A stretch of DNA of 64,000 nucleotides. It comes from Taeniopygia guttata. Taxonomy: Eukaryota; Chordata; Aves; Passeriformes; Estrildidae. Each line of letters starts with the position of its first letter. Position 1 is the stretch's first letter. Positions 52,701 through 63,003 of the stretch are shown here, in pieces. Where the stretch lies: assembly GCF_048771995.1 (NCBI RefSeq), contig NC_133026.1:62497001-62561000 (forward strand). Reading direction: 5' to 3'. The translations under genes and the position numbers were made by a program. The notes below the pieces were generated by a model that was not told the origin of the DNA, searched no databases, and was given only the letters and a program-made list of their open reading frames with translations.

Positions 52701-55700
52701 AGCACAACAAGTGACCCCATGCAGAGCTACAGGTTTAGGGTAGAGTGGCTGTAAAACTGCTTGGCAAAAAACGACCTGGAGGTGCTGGTCACCAGCAGCT
52801 GAACAGGAATCAGAGTGTGCCCAAGTGGCCAAGAAGGCCAATGGCATCCTGGCCTGTATCAGAAATAGTGACCACTGGGACCAGGGATTCTCCCCCTGTA
52901 CCCAGCACTGCTGAAACAGCACCTTGAATCCTGTGTCCAGTTCTGGGCCCCGCACAGCAAGAAGGAAATTGAGGTGCTGGAGCACATCCAGAGAAGGGCA
53001 AGAGAGCTGGCAAAAGGTCTGTGGCACAAGTCTGACGAGAATTGAGTAAAGGAGTTGGGGCTGTTTAGCCTGGAGAAGAGGAGGCTCAGGGGAGACCTCA
53101 TTGCTCTCTACAACTGCCTGAAAGGAGGGTAGCCAGGTGCAGGGTTGGACTCTGCTCCAGGCAACAAGTGACAGGGCAAGAAATAAGGGCCTTGAGTTCT
53201 ACTGGGGAAAGTTTAGATTAGATATTAGGAAAAATTTCTTGACTGAAAGGGTTATCAAGCATCGGAACAAGCTGCCCAGGGAAGTGGTTGAATCACCACC
53301 ACTGGAAGTATTTAAAAGACGTACATATCACAGAATCATAGAATGGTTTGTTTTGGAAGGGACCTCAAAGATCATCTAGTTCCACTCCCCCTGCCATGGG
53401 CAGGGATACCTTCCACTAGGTCAGTTTACTCAGACCCCCATCCAGCCTGATTCTCAATGCCTCCAGGGATGGGGAATCCACAACCTGGGAAACTCATGTC
53501 AGTATCTCACAACCCTTATCTAAATATTTTCTTCTTAATAACTAATCTAAACCTATTCTCCTTCAGCTTAAGGCCACTCCCCTTATCCTATCACATGCAC
53601 CCATGAAAATCCATGCAGATGCTCTACATCTCTCTTGCAGGCCTCCTTCAGGTACTGGAATGTACTTGCCAAAAAGGCAGCTTATCCAATGCCACAGACT
53701 CTGCTGCTGGCCAAGAAATGCTAACAGTCTTTGCAGAGAAAGCTACCTCTGTAACAAAACCAAATCATGAGCTCAAATGCATTTATTTACCACCTTTTTC
53801 TTTCAAAAGGACTTCAGACTACACTCCAAGAACCACACACACCAGTTATGCCACATGGATGCTGAGCACACTTAGCTTTACCACAGTTTGCAACAGTATG
53901 GTGTACTGCCAACTAAAATCAGAGAGAAAATGAAGGAAGCAGAAAAGACCTACTTCAGAACAACAGAGTAAGCAACTGCAACTTCGAAAAGTGCTGTGGT
54001 TTCTTTACCAACAAGTATGAGACTTTTCAGCTGATGGATCACTGGGCAGGTAGCTCTGCAGGCTACACAGCTAACCAGTATAGGGAATGAGCTGAAGCTT
54101 CAAGCACTTCTTCCTAAAAAATACAGGTTTGCTCTGCAAAATGTCTCTTTCAAGTCCATCAGCAGCCAAAACCCAGAAGTCATAAAGAGTTTAATGCAGC
54201 TAAAAGGAAAAAATTCCCATCTGAGGATATTAAGTCCTCAAGGAATTAACTCTGATTTCAGGGTAGAACACACCATAAATCCAATTTTACTGAAACTGAA
54301 AGAGAGCAGCATAGGATTTGAAAAATATTAAAGTTTCCTTTCTGGGCCAATAACATACATTTAAACCAACAGTATAGAAAAGCTCTGCTTTTGAAAAAGG
54401 TTCAATTTTTAAAAAAACAGCTTTGCTACACTGGTTTCACTATCTCCTGTCTATTATGTCTTGACTATAAAATACAGCTGCAGAATTGGAAAATTTACGG
54501 CACCATATAAATCACACATGCAAAATTTATTAACTTTTTGACTCTTGCTCCCTTACTCTTCACATCCTTTGGAAAGTTAACTAAGTTAGGCTGCACAAAG
54601 TCAGGCTCTTACCCTAGATTTATTTCTTCCACCAGTTTATGGGAAACCATGCCTATCATTCAGTTTTTATCACATTAGTATTTTCTGATCTTAACAGTCT
54701 CTGACTTCAATGGAATGACACTTGGATGATTGTAGTTTCTTATCCCAGGCTGGTAAGCTTTGCTTGGGCTGAAGCACATTTTAAAAATCCATACTAGCTA
54801 TAAATATTTTTTTCATATTAAAAAAAAATCAAAGTAAGGCAGGAAAAGGCTTTCTTTGGTAATTTTCTCCTATAATTTGTCACTCTCAGTACAAAGAGTG
54901 ATCCACTGTGAACTATAACAAATTTAATTTCCAGGTATTGGCCTTACAGAATTACCTCTAGTGTGCCATTTAAGCCTCATTATTACAAGCTTATAAGCTT
55001 AAATGCTGTTAGCAAGGTCAGGGTTCAAAACACTAAGAGATAAGTTAATGAAAAGACTTCAAGAAATTAGACTCGAGCCAGACATACTCTCCGGCCCCTG
55101 ACAAAATGTTGCCAAGCTCTAAACCTTGTTACAGACTGGCATTTCAAATCACTGCATTCAAAGATAAAGGCTCCGTAAGTCTTTTAGTATTCTCTTTCCT
55201 TCATTTGACTGGTCAAATGAAAACGTTTCTCATCTGAAATACTAGAATGATTCACTACCTGTAGCTCATTGAAATATCAATCACCTGATAGGACAGAAAT
55301 CTGTAGGAGCATATTTCCATTGATATCCATCTGTGAATACAGTCACTGACTTAAGACCTACATGAATCACGGAATGGTTGGGGTTGGAATAGACCTCTGG
55401 AGGTCATTCACTCCAACCCTCTGACAAGGCAGGGTCACTCAGCCAGGGCACGTGACACAGGAACATGTCTAGGTGGGTTTGGAATGCCTCCAGAGAGGGA
55501 GACTCCATGACCTCCCTAGGCAGCCTGTTCCAGTGCTCTGCCATCCTCAACATAAAGAAGTTTTTCCTTGTGTTGAGATGGAACTCCTTGTGCTCTAATT
55601 TATGGCCATAGAAGCCCTTCTGGTTACAAGTTTCTGACCCCAGAATACCTACATGCATTAGGAAGTAGAATTTTCCAATCAAATCAGTCTAACTTGTCTT

Positions 55701-58700
55701 TTCCCTAAGGATATACACATGCTACAACAAGTCCCAGCTGAGCAGCTGTTGACCTTTGTTCAATTACTTTCAGGATGTGTTCCCCTCGGAGGGCAGTATT
55801 TTGCTTCCCAAGCATTCTACTATCCTTTGCAACAGGATGCCATTTGTTAGGCTGGTTGAGTTTCCAAGTTTGGGCTCAAACCAGCTCTAACCACAGTCAT
55901 GAGAGAAAGATACAATTCTGTTCACCCTTTGCAGCACCCCTTCGGTAACCTCAGTTCTTTTTTCATATACAGGGGATTGATCACTATGTAGTCAATCATT
56001 CTCCCATTTTAACCACTTTAACAGGAAATTGCTGTGAAGTGCTAGCAGTCAGGCCCAGTAACCTTTAACTAGTCAGGATGACAGCTGTTCCAGTCTTGCT
56101 CTTAGACAGACAATAACATTTTGCTAGGGGAGTTGGAAAGCTACAGTGAAGGTGACAGCATTTCTCTTGCTCAAACTCCACTTACAAATGTTCTGCTGAA
56201 TCTACATCCAGGTGCTTCTCTTTTCCATTAGGTATACTGTGGTCAATGACTATTGTTTCAGTGTTGGCTAAACAGAATCCGTTTGATCGCATGATTTCTG
56301 TTGGGAGAAGAAAGAAAACAAGATTAAAAAAAAGAAAGCTGGAAAACAACTGTGTATCGTATGTAATTGTCATGGCTATAAACTGAGATGTGCCCATGAC
56401 ATTGAAAATCTGCACAGGAAAGCAGGAATGAAGAGTTGGTTTCACAGCTTCATACATCTGCAAACTGACAGCGCTCAAGCAATTCTATTCACCTAACCAA
56501 TTCATGACACAAAGCATCTGAAGCAACTATCACTGCCAAATCATAATTGTATTTTTCTTTGACATTCCTAGGCTTAGGCAAAAACCAAAAAAGACATAAA
56601 AATGGAAATGAAAAGTGACCTTACAAGTTAATTCAACCACCAGCTCTAAGTTGTGTAAAAACTTGTGTGCATGTTTTACTCTGCCCTTGATACTGCTTAT
56701 TTGTTTCTGTGTTAGAAGCCTCTAATACAGAATATCTAAAATTTACACTTAATTCCACTGACTTGCTACCATGGGGAGAATTGATAACTAAAAAACAGTA
56801 TTTAATGCGAATGAGAAGTTAATCCATATCTGTGCTCTATGGAAAATCAAACGAGGCAAGTCACAAGGATTTCTTTCGGTCACACAATTTTAGATGAAGC
56901 TAGGACCAACACAAAATAAATGCACATTTCAAAAAAAAACACCACTGACATAAGTAGGATAAGTCTTGATCTGCCTTAAGACACTATGACCCTGTGTTAC
57001 AGACTTGTATTATCAGCACAACAAAAAATAAACTAGTCTGTGGCACAAAATATGGTAGGCAGAAAGCACACCAACAAATTTCCTCTATATATACAGTTTA
57101 AGCAATGAACAGGAAATGAGGCATAAGAGAGGAGGTAATTTTTTTTAACATTACATGCTCCTGCACTAAGGTAAAGCCAATACTCAGTTCCATTTTTTTT
57201 TTTTTTTGAGGCTCATCTTTAACTTTCATTCCCTATTCTACTGCAGCTCACTTTAACAGAACACATTTGGGGGTTGTGAAAACACTGAACCCCAGCAGAA
57301 TCACATTTCATATGACTCATCTTGAGCCAGCATTGTATGATTGTAAAATAAGATTTACGCCATAAATTCAAATTCAGCTTTCATCTTAGACAGCAGCCAC
57401 TTTCTCTCTTCTCCATCACCTACCACTCTGAGCAGGACCATGTGGGAGACTGTTTTTTTAGAGAATACAAAACATTTTTGCCTGCTTTTCCAAGACTGCA
57501 AGCCAGGTAGAAAGCTGCATTATGAGTGAGAGGAATGTCAGTATTTTCCTAGTGTCCTTGACTTGACCTAAGAGTTATAGCATTTCACTGCTGCATGAAC
57601 TGCTTTACCCATTATCATTTACTGCCATCTACTGACAACGCTGCCAGACACTGAACCATTTCCATTGTGCAACACCCAGATGAGGCAAATATCAATTAAC
57701 ATCAAATTTCCAGCTAGGTTCTTAGCATTAATGGCAGCAATCACTTGAATGATGAAATTAATTACAAGATGCTTCTGTATAGCTGCATAGGTAGAAGAAT
57801 TAGTTAATTAGGTATGACTTGTCACTACCAACAATAATTTAGAATTAAAACATGCTATTATTCAGCTGAGATAGTTTTGTTAGTACCAAAGAAAATTGAT
57901 ACCATCTCCTTGCCACATTATAAACCTTAGAGGACTATGTAGTATTTCACTTCAATTAACTGTAAATAAGCTCTCCTGGTCACACAAAATCAGGAGTCGG
58001 CACTAGGTTTAAACAAAGTGTTTCAATATAGAAATACAAAACCAGGCACACCAGAAGCTCACAGACCTTTTGACAACAGTCAGTAGCAGATGAAGAAGAG
58101 AAAGGCTAAAAGAATAGGCAGGGATAGGCTCTCCACTTTACCCACTAGCAATCTGTGGTTCAGAACTTTCTGTGTCTCCACCTGTGACAGGTTTCAATGT
58201 ACTTTTCCTCCACTTCCATGTCTCATTCCCTTTTGAAGTCACTTTGGCTTTCAGTTCCACCATATCCTATGACAGTGAGTTCCACTCCTTAACTATGCTT
58301 TGTATGGAAACAAAACAATATTATAACCTTTCTTTTGTTTGTTTAAAGCCTGTTGTCTGTCAATGATATTGGATAACCTATAGCTCTTGTTTCATAAAAA
58401 GTACAGGGTAATTGACCTCCTTCTATTCACAGCTTTGTAGACTTCCATCATACCAGTCTGTAATCTCTGCTCACAGGTGAAGGTGTCCTTATTTAATTAA
58501 CCCCTTTCTTAGAGAAGCTGTTCAACAACTTGAATCCTCACAGTTTTTTTGTATAATTTTAAATTCTGTAATAACCTGAGATGAAGAAACCAAAATTGTG
58601 GATATTGTACTCGAGAGGGCTATGCTCCTCTTCTCTGTTTCCTTCTCCTTTCCTAATAATACCTAATATTCTCACTGCTGGTATCACCCATTGCTTAGCA

Positions 58701-59507
58701 CCCTTTCAAAGAACTGTATAAAAAGCCTCAAAGTGCTAACAGCACTATCATATGTGATTACATGCAGTAAGGACTGAATTTTACTCACATTCACTGCTTT
58801 GCATTTGTCAGCCTCCCATTTCACCTGCTACTTTATTGCCTGAATTTACCTTGCACAGTATATCAAGGAAAATTATGTGTTCTATATCACAAAGCACTAT
58901 TGAGAACTTCCATTTTGAACTGTTGACGCAGAAATAATAATGGAAACAGCAAATGAAGTAATTTTCATTCTTTAATTCTTGTGTAAACTGCAGGTAGGTC
59001 ACAATTCTTACCTGATATTTTAACTGGACTTTGAAAGCTTGGCTGAATTTTATGGACATTGTCATTTTTTAGAACTTGGTCCAAAGGAGATCTCTCAAAG
59101 AACGTAAGGACAACTTCAGACCTTGAATACTTAAAAAGAGAGAAATAAAAACAGACATCAATTTTTAACCAGTAGTTTGCTTTGTCCCTCTTCTCCATTT
59201 CCAAACCTTCATAGTATGACAGAAAGACTTATTACAAGTGACAGCTTGGAGGCATCATTACACAGTTTTGGCACTCAGCATTTCTCCAAGTTACTCAATA
59301 AATTGCTCCTCCCTTCAGAGTTTGGAAAAGCCCATCACATTCTAATATGCATGAGAGTGCATGTCACCATGAAGGAGGAGTCAAGCTGGGCTAAATTGGA
59401 ACTTGGCTTACTTACCTTCCAGGGCATGTTTATAATAGTCTTCAGAAGCTTTTCCACTTCATTAAGTCTGGCTTCTATATCATGGGCTTCTTTTATTGTG
59501 ATGAGCC
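49618..59507 (-). CDS. PXDC1: PXDC1 (PX domain containing 1), partial: coding exons 2-5, exon 1 outside window
   Basis: Four minus-strand exons (59507-59416, 59129-59012, 56297-56186, 49735-49618) join in frame through canonical AG/GT sites. They encode about 146 residues ending in a stop. The product matches vertebrate PXDC1 as I remember it: [19 protein letters not shown], then [19 protein letters not shown], then [20 protein letters not shown], then [18 protein letters not shown]. The family protein is about 230 residues with an N-terminal PX (phosphoinositide-binding) domain. Exons 2 and 3 here cover the C-terminal half of that domain, and exons 4 and 5 the tail. Known biology is thin: it is a probable membrane or phosphoinositide-associated protein, and no catalytic activity is expected. 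The first roughly 85 residues are absent because exon 1 must lie past the right edge. I see no frameshift or premature stop, so the gene looks intact as far as it goes. Confidence 0.93.
49749..49772. repeat. A-rich run forming the polypyrimidine tract of the last PXDC1 acceptor
   Basis: Two A runs separated by a C lie 14-37 bases from the exon edge. On the transcribed strand they are T runs immediately upstream of ctctccttag|G. That is the expected position of the polypyrimidine tract for the terminal exon, so this homopolymer probably serves splicing as well as being simple sequence. Confidence 0.7.
49975..50355. repeat. Long (GGAA)n / (TTCC)n microsatellite
   Basis: About 380 bp of tetranucleotide repeat. 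It opens with a few GGGA units (about 49975-49995). Next come five to six copies of a 12-bp compound unit, AGGAAGGAAGGG (to about 50060). It then runs as an uninterrupted GGAA array from about 50063 to 50352, roughly 72 units, with one terminal GGGA variant. In the PXDC1 sense direction it is a pure pyrimidine TTCC tract, about 240 nt upstream of the last-exon acceptor. The long ORFs it generates in several frames (FLPS or GRKE repeats) are artefacts of the repeat. Its length is likely polymorphic and may be mis-assembled. Confidence 0.98.
52390..53327 (+). mobile_element. CR1 LINE fragment, C-terminal part of ORF2 reverse transcriptase (decayed)
   Basis: Plus-strand translation, switching frame several times, follows the end of CR1 ORF2. 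It contains the polymerase motif FADD with DTKLSGS after it (FADD codons at 52555-52566), a leucine-rich stretch with KCRVLHL-like decay, and the [17 protein letters not shown] segment near 53055-53095. It finishes with [16 protein letters not shown] followed by [19 protein letters not shown] (53206-53325). The copy is 5'-truncated, as most CR1 insertions are, carries multiple frameshifts and stops, and lacks its own 3' UTR. Where that UTR should start, an oppositely oriented CR1 begins. It lies within PXDC1 intron 4, antisense to the gene. It is not a functional element. Confidence 0.9.
53328..53664 (-). mobile_element. CR1 LINE 3' end, minus orientation
   Basis: The plus strand opens with CACAGAATCATAGAATGG, the complement of the CR1 3' terminal ATTCTATGA-type octamer repeat. 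It continues through the familiar avian CR1 3' region (GGGACCTCAAAGATCATCTAG, then CCCCTGCCATGGGCAGGG, then CCAGGGATGG, then TAACTAATCTAAACCTA) to the segment near GCAGGCCTCCTTCAGGTACTGG. About 337 bp is retained, consistent with a 5'-truncated insertion. It is relatively well preserved, so younger than the L3-like copies elsewhere in this window. Confidence 0.92.
55363..55640 (-). mobile_element. CR1 LINE 3' end, second subfamily, minus orientation
   Basis: The plus strand begins TGAATCACGGAATGG and follows the bird CR1 3' end (GACCTCTGGAGGTCATTCA, then CTCCATGACCTCCCTAGGCA). On the minus strand the ORF2 C-terminus is readable: [20 protein letters not shown] followed by [20 protein letters not shown]. 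About 280 bp remain, 5'-truncated. The terminal sequence differs from the copy at 53328, so the two come from different CR1 subfamilies. It lies in PXDC1 intron 4, in the same orientation as the gene. Confidence 0.92.
56186..56297 (-). CDS. PXDC1: PXDC1 coding exon 4 (C-terminal tail)
   Basis: The exon is 112 nt. A pyrimidine-rich acceptor (tcttctcccaacag) precedes it and the donor is CATTT|gtaagtgg. Joined to exon 3 it reads K-I-S-E-I-M-R. It encodes [20 protein letters not shown] followed by [17 protein letters not shown], and its last two bases begin a leucine codon. The first half is strongly PXDC1-like. The part after IPNG is the region where I expect most divergence between species. No known domain falls in this tail. 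Confidence 0.93.
57193..57207. repeat. Poly-T run
   Basis: A homopolymer of about 15 T in PXDC1 intron 3. No attached retroposon is recognised. Confidence 0.85.
58225..58865 (-). mobile_element. Ancient CR1 (L3/amniote-type) relic, minus orientation
   Basis: The plus strand can be followed against the old amniote CR1 3' region I know from reptile and turtle genomes. Landmarks are CAGTGAGTTCCACTCCTTAA, then TTTGTTTGTTTAAAGCCTG, then GTAGACTTCCATCATACC, then CCTAATAATACCTAATATT. The last is TACTTTGCATTTATC-like decay, here CTTTGCATTTGTC, followed by TTTCACCTGCTACTTTATTG. Divergence is high with indels, so this insertion predates modern birds. It sits in intron 3 of PXDC1 in the gene's orientation. 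The edges are approximate. Confidence 0.78.
59012..59129 (-). CDS. PXDC1: PXDC1 coding exon 3 (end of PX domain)
   Basis: The exon is 118 nt, flanked by a ctctttttaag acceptor and a TCAG|gtaaga donor. It encodes [20 protein letters not shown] followed by [19 protein letters not shown], plus the first base of a glutamate codon. The [14 protein letters not shown] segment is the closing helix of a PX domain, comparable to the V-x-x-FF-x-x-x-P-x-D pattern of other PX proteins such as p40phox and Tks proteins. It agrees almost residue for residue with PXDC1 as I recall it. It lies only 286 nt downstream of exon 2, so this intron is short. Confidence 0.94.
59130..59415 (-). other. PXDC1 intron 2 (286 bp)
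   Basis: A short intron bounded by AAG|gtaagtaag and ctctttttaag|T. No repeat or other feature is seen inside. Confidence 0.88.
59416..59507 (-). CDS. PXDC1: PXDC1 coding exon 2 (PX domain, middle part)
   Basis: The exon is 92 nt. On the minus strand it follows a tttctag acceptor and ends AAG before a gtaagtaag donor. It begins with two bases completing a glycine codon, then encodes 30 residues: [20 protein letters not shown] followed by [10 protein letters not shown]. This is the helical stretch of the PX domain leading to the FF motif. The incoming phase (two bases of a split codon) fits the Q-G-L junction I recall for the human protein. I recall MPCK in human where this sequence reads MPWK. 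The upstream exon 1 is not visible anywhere between 59508 and 64000. Confidence 0.92.
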
Positions 59508-60484
59508 CTAGAAACAAAGTAAACAGATCATAAACATAAACAAAAGCACACCTATGCACATTTTAGCAGCCAGAAGCAGCCCCTCAGGAAGATGTGGAAC
59601 AACCTCAAATATGCCTTCCAGAAATGTATTTTAAACCAACTGATGATACAATGTGCACCCCAAACTGAGGTGGGTGTAGTTTACAAGCAGAGTTGCAAGC
59701 CTGACACAAACTCAGCTGTTTATGACCATATGTAGGAATTGCAAGACAAGCAGAAGTAGAACCACCTACTCCCTCACCCACAGTTTCACTACACAGCATT
59801 CCCAGCAGTGATAGTTAAACAGCCCACTTTCTGCTTCCAAGAAGCATTATTCATCCTTTTCTTTCTGTAAATAGAAAGCAAAAGAAAACCCAAGAAAACC
59901 AAAAGACACATCCTACAGATAAGAGGGGGAAAAGTAAACACAAGCTAAACAAAAGGCTTTGAGTGCAGTTTTGTATTTCTCTGATTGTAAGCCCCACTGA
60001 GTGGTCCAAGGAAAATTTGTCAGTATCATGTTTTTCAAGTGCAAGACAACTGTTAGGTTTTTTCTTTTCATCTATTCAGTCACTGAATTATTATAGTGCT
60101 GCAGAAGGAATTAAGACTGAAATTTCACTGCACAATATCCAGAATGATGCATTACAATGCAATATTGAATTTCTTGGTATGGTGATCTCAAAACACCAAT
60201 ACCATATTTTGTATGTATAACCTGCAGGACATCTCTAACTTTCCCCTCCTCCAGCAGACTGAAGGAAATACAGCACAGGTTAGATGCATGTACAGGGCAC
60301 ATGAGGAGAAGTAAATCTCAAAATCCCACATCCCTCTAGTGGGTCTTTTATTGCTGATATTTGCAACCTACTTTTTCTAATAAAATAATCATTTAACTTC
60401 TACATTTGTGCATCTTTTCCAATGAGCAGGACACACCCATGAAAATGAAATACCTAAGAGAAATTATTAAATATAAGAAGCCAC

Positions 60485-60508
60485 AATAAACAAACAAACA
60501 AACAAAAC
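60485..60508. repeat. (CAAA)n short microsatellite
   Basis: About five units of a CAAA/AAAC tetranucleotide in PXDC1 intron 1. Confidence 0.85.
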
Positions 60509-62986
60509 CCTAATACAAAGCTAGAACAGGAAAAGACACAATAAATCAGAACCATCAAAATTAAAAATCTGCAAAGCAGTCTGTGAGATAGCACTTCAAT
60601 ATACTACATTGTGTTAAAGTAAGTGTATCTGCATCTTCCTATTCAAAAGACAAACGTAGAGCCATCAAACATGCAGAGTGTGGGAACGGCATCCACAAAC
60701 AGCTCCAGTCTGCACCACTCCTTGTTGTTTGCTACCAATGAGATACAATCCCACGGAAACTTTCCAGACAAAAGTGTGACTTGGAAGCTGTCAGCTCTCC
60801 TCCAGTTACAGCTCTAAATAAAACAGAGATTGTCTCCAAAGCAACCGGGTTTACTTGACAGTTGCCCCACAAAAGTCCCCTGCTTGTATTAGCCTTTCTC
60901 TTGCCCAACAGTCCTTCATTTTGCCTGTTTTTCCAGCATGGCTATCGCCTCATCCCAGTACAACTCACCCCTCTCCTGACAGCAGAGCAATGCACACCAG
61001 CAGCCATATAAGGGACGTGCTGCGTGTCTTGCTTTGGCTGGGGTACACTACAGTCAGATAGCTTTGCCTGGAAATTCTCTGAAAGGCTGTGAATAAACTC
61101 ATCTGCATGGGTCCACAGATTGTATACTAGCTGGGCTGTGCTTGCCATTACAGACCTGAATTGCAGACCAGCACCCTTCATTGTCCTAACTATAGGGTGC
61201 AGGCCTGGGTGGATCTGCTTCGCCCCTCCACAAATATGTTCCCATCTCACATTTGGATCAAGTTCAAATTTTTCAATGAATGGGCTGTCATCTTCCCTAA
61301 AAGAAAGAAAAAGCTGCCAATGGTCACACAGCTCAGACGACCATCCATGATGCTAGAAACACGCTGCTGGCCCTGCTGCAGCCCACATCAGAGAAAACAG
61401 AGCCAGCCACCCTGGTGCTAGCTGCCATGGGGTGCCTCCACTTCTCCTGCTGGTCTTGATCCACTCTGCACGAACACTGATACAGTCAGAGCAGAGACTA
61501 CCCAGCTGTGGCTCCCACCTCATCGCCAACCCAGCAGGGATTCAGCACTCTACTGCAGCCTCTCAAATCTGCCCTTGATCTCGGAGCCTTTCCCAGATAA
61601 GCATGCACTGTTGGAACTAGTATTTTACCAGGAAGAGGGATACTTTCAAACAAGTGAAGATATTCAGACTGGGAGGGGGAGAAAAAGAAAAAGGAAAAAA
61701 ACCAAACCACCTTGGCAACAACCCTGAGCATTCATCCTATGAGGAAAACCAGCCAAGCGATCAGGATTTCTCTCATTAGTAATCAGGGAAAGCATCTGCA
61801 GCTCCACATGGTCTTTTTATGCTTCACCAAGAAGTCAGACAAGGCTGCCAGCCTGTTGCACTGTCACAGATCACCCCGTGGGAGGTTTTACAGCTTCTTG
61901 CATTCACAAGGAATTTCCAACCCTGGTATATTATCTCTTGGAAAGACACCAGCCATGCAAACCCACACTCCAACCTGGAAACTGGCACAGAAAACTTGTA
62001 ACATCTGACACTGTAAAAACTGTTTCTTTCTGAAGCTTTCAGTAATATCAAAACCAAAAAGCAGACAGCGTAGGAAGGAGGGTGATACATCTGCCTGGAC
62101 AGCTTCCTATGTATGTGCTTAATGATTGCAGATGTGCAGCTTTGGGGTGTAACACTGCTGACCTTAAATGAATTCCCTATACAGGGAGTTCAATTTGGCC
62201 AGGCGAAAGCCTTTCTTTTCATACATCTGCAACCCAGACAAACAGAAACCACTTGACTGGCCTTATATACTTATATTTAAACCTGTAATTTCTTCTGCAA
62301 TTGTCATAAAGTTTGTAAGACCCTTATTTATCTTAATTCTACAAGTCTCTGTTTTTAAAAGTTAGCAGATGCTCTTGTGGTTTTCAGTTAGTCACAGACC
62401 ATGATCCCATAACCTGAGAGACTGCTCCCAACCCCAAAGCCATGCTAACCAGAGCAAGGCACTACCTGCCCAAGCAGCCAGAAGGAGTGGAGGTTCTGGT
62501 CCTTCCTTTCCATCCCTTTCAGCACTCTCTAACTGGTTGCTGTCATCAACCCCAGCACCTACGTGCAGGAGGAACACTGGAGTGTCTCAAGGAAAAGTCT
62601 CTAGTGTCAATACTGGCTTAAGGTGCTCTCACCCTCCCCTGCACTTCACTTCCTCTCCCACACCACAACACAGAGCTGCTTCTGTTTTGCCAGCACAATT
62701 AGGTGAACAGCAGGGAATACCTCAAACCACTCCTGTCAAAGGTTTCAACTCAGGAAACCCCAGACTCCACAGAATAAGCAAGAGACTGCAGGCGAGGATG
62801 TCCCATCTAAGCTCCTTCCTAACCCAGGCACTATATTAAGTTTGAGCAGGAGTCAGAATTTGTGTAAAGAAGGGTCACAGAACTGCACCCAGGTTTCCAG
62901 GCTTATTCTTCACTTTGTGGGGGTTTCTCCTATGCCTGTCTTCTTCTTTCTCCTATTTGGAAGATTTGTCAAGGCAGAAAGAAAGT

Positions 62987-63003
62987 GAAAAAAAAAAAAA
63001 AAA
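62987..63003. repeat. Poly-A run
   Basis: A homopolymer of about 17 A in intron 1. No retroposon body is recognisable next to it. Confidence 0.85.

Larger units (their letters stand above)
49736..56185 (-). other. PXDC1 intron 4 (between exons 4 and 5)
   Basis: This is the roughly 6.45 kb intron defined by the gtaagtgg donor after 56186 and the cttag acceptor before 49735. It contains the GGAA/TTCC array, the back-to-back CR1 copies around 53327, and the CR1 3' end at 55363-55640. The remaining stretches (50360-52389, 53665-55362 and 55641-56185) show no gene, RNA gene or repeat family I can name. They are ordinary AT-rich bird intron sequence. Confidence 0.85.
56298..59011 (-). other. PXDC1 intron 3
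   Basis: About 2.7 kb between exons 3 and 4. It holds one ancient CR1 relic (58225-58865), a T run at 57193-57207, and an AT-rich, homeodomain-motif-rich stretch at 57715-57830. Nothing else is recognised; no ORF of note. Confidence 0.85.

Noticed and set aside
52390..53664. Possibility of one CR1 inverted internally by twin priming
   Set aside because: In twin priming the 3' tail lies at an outer edge of the insertion. Here the minus copy's tail is at the internal junction, so two events or a rearrangement fit better.
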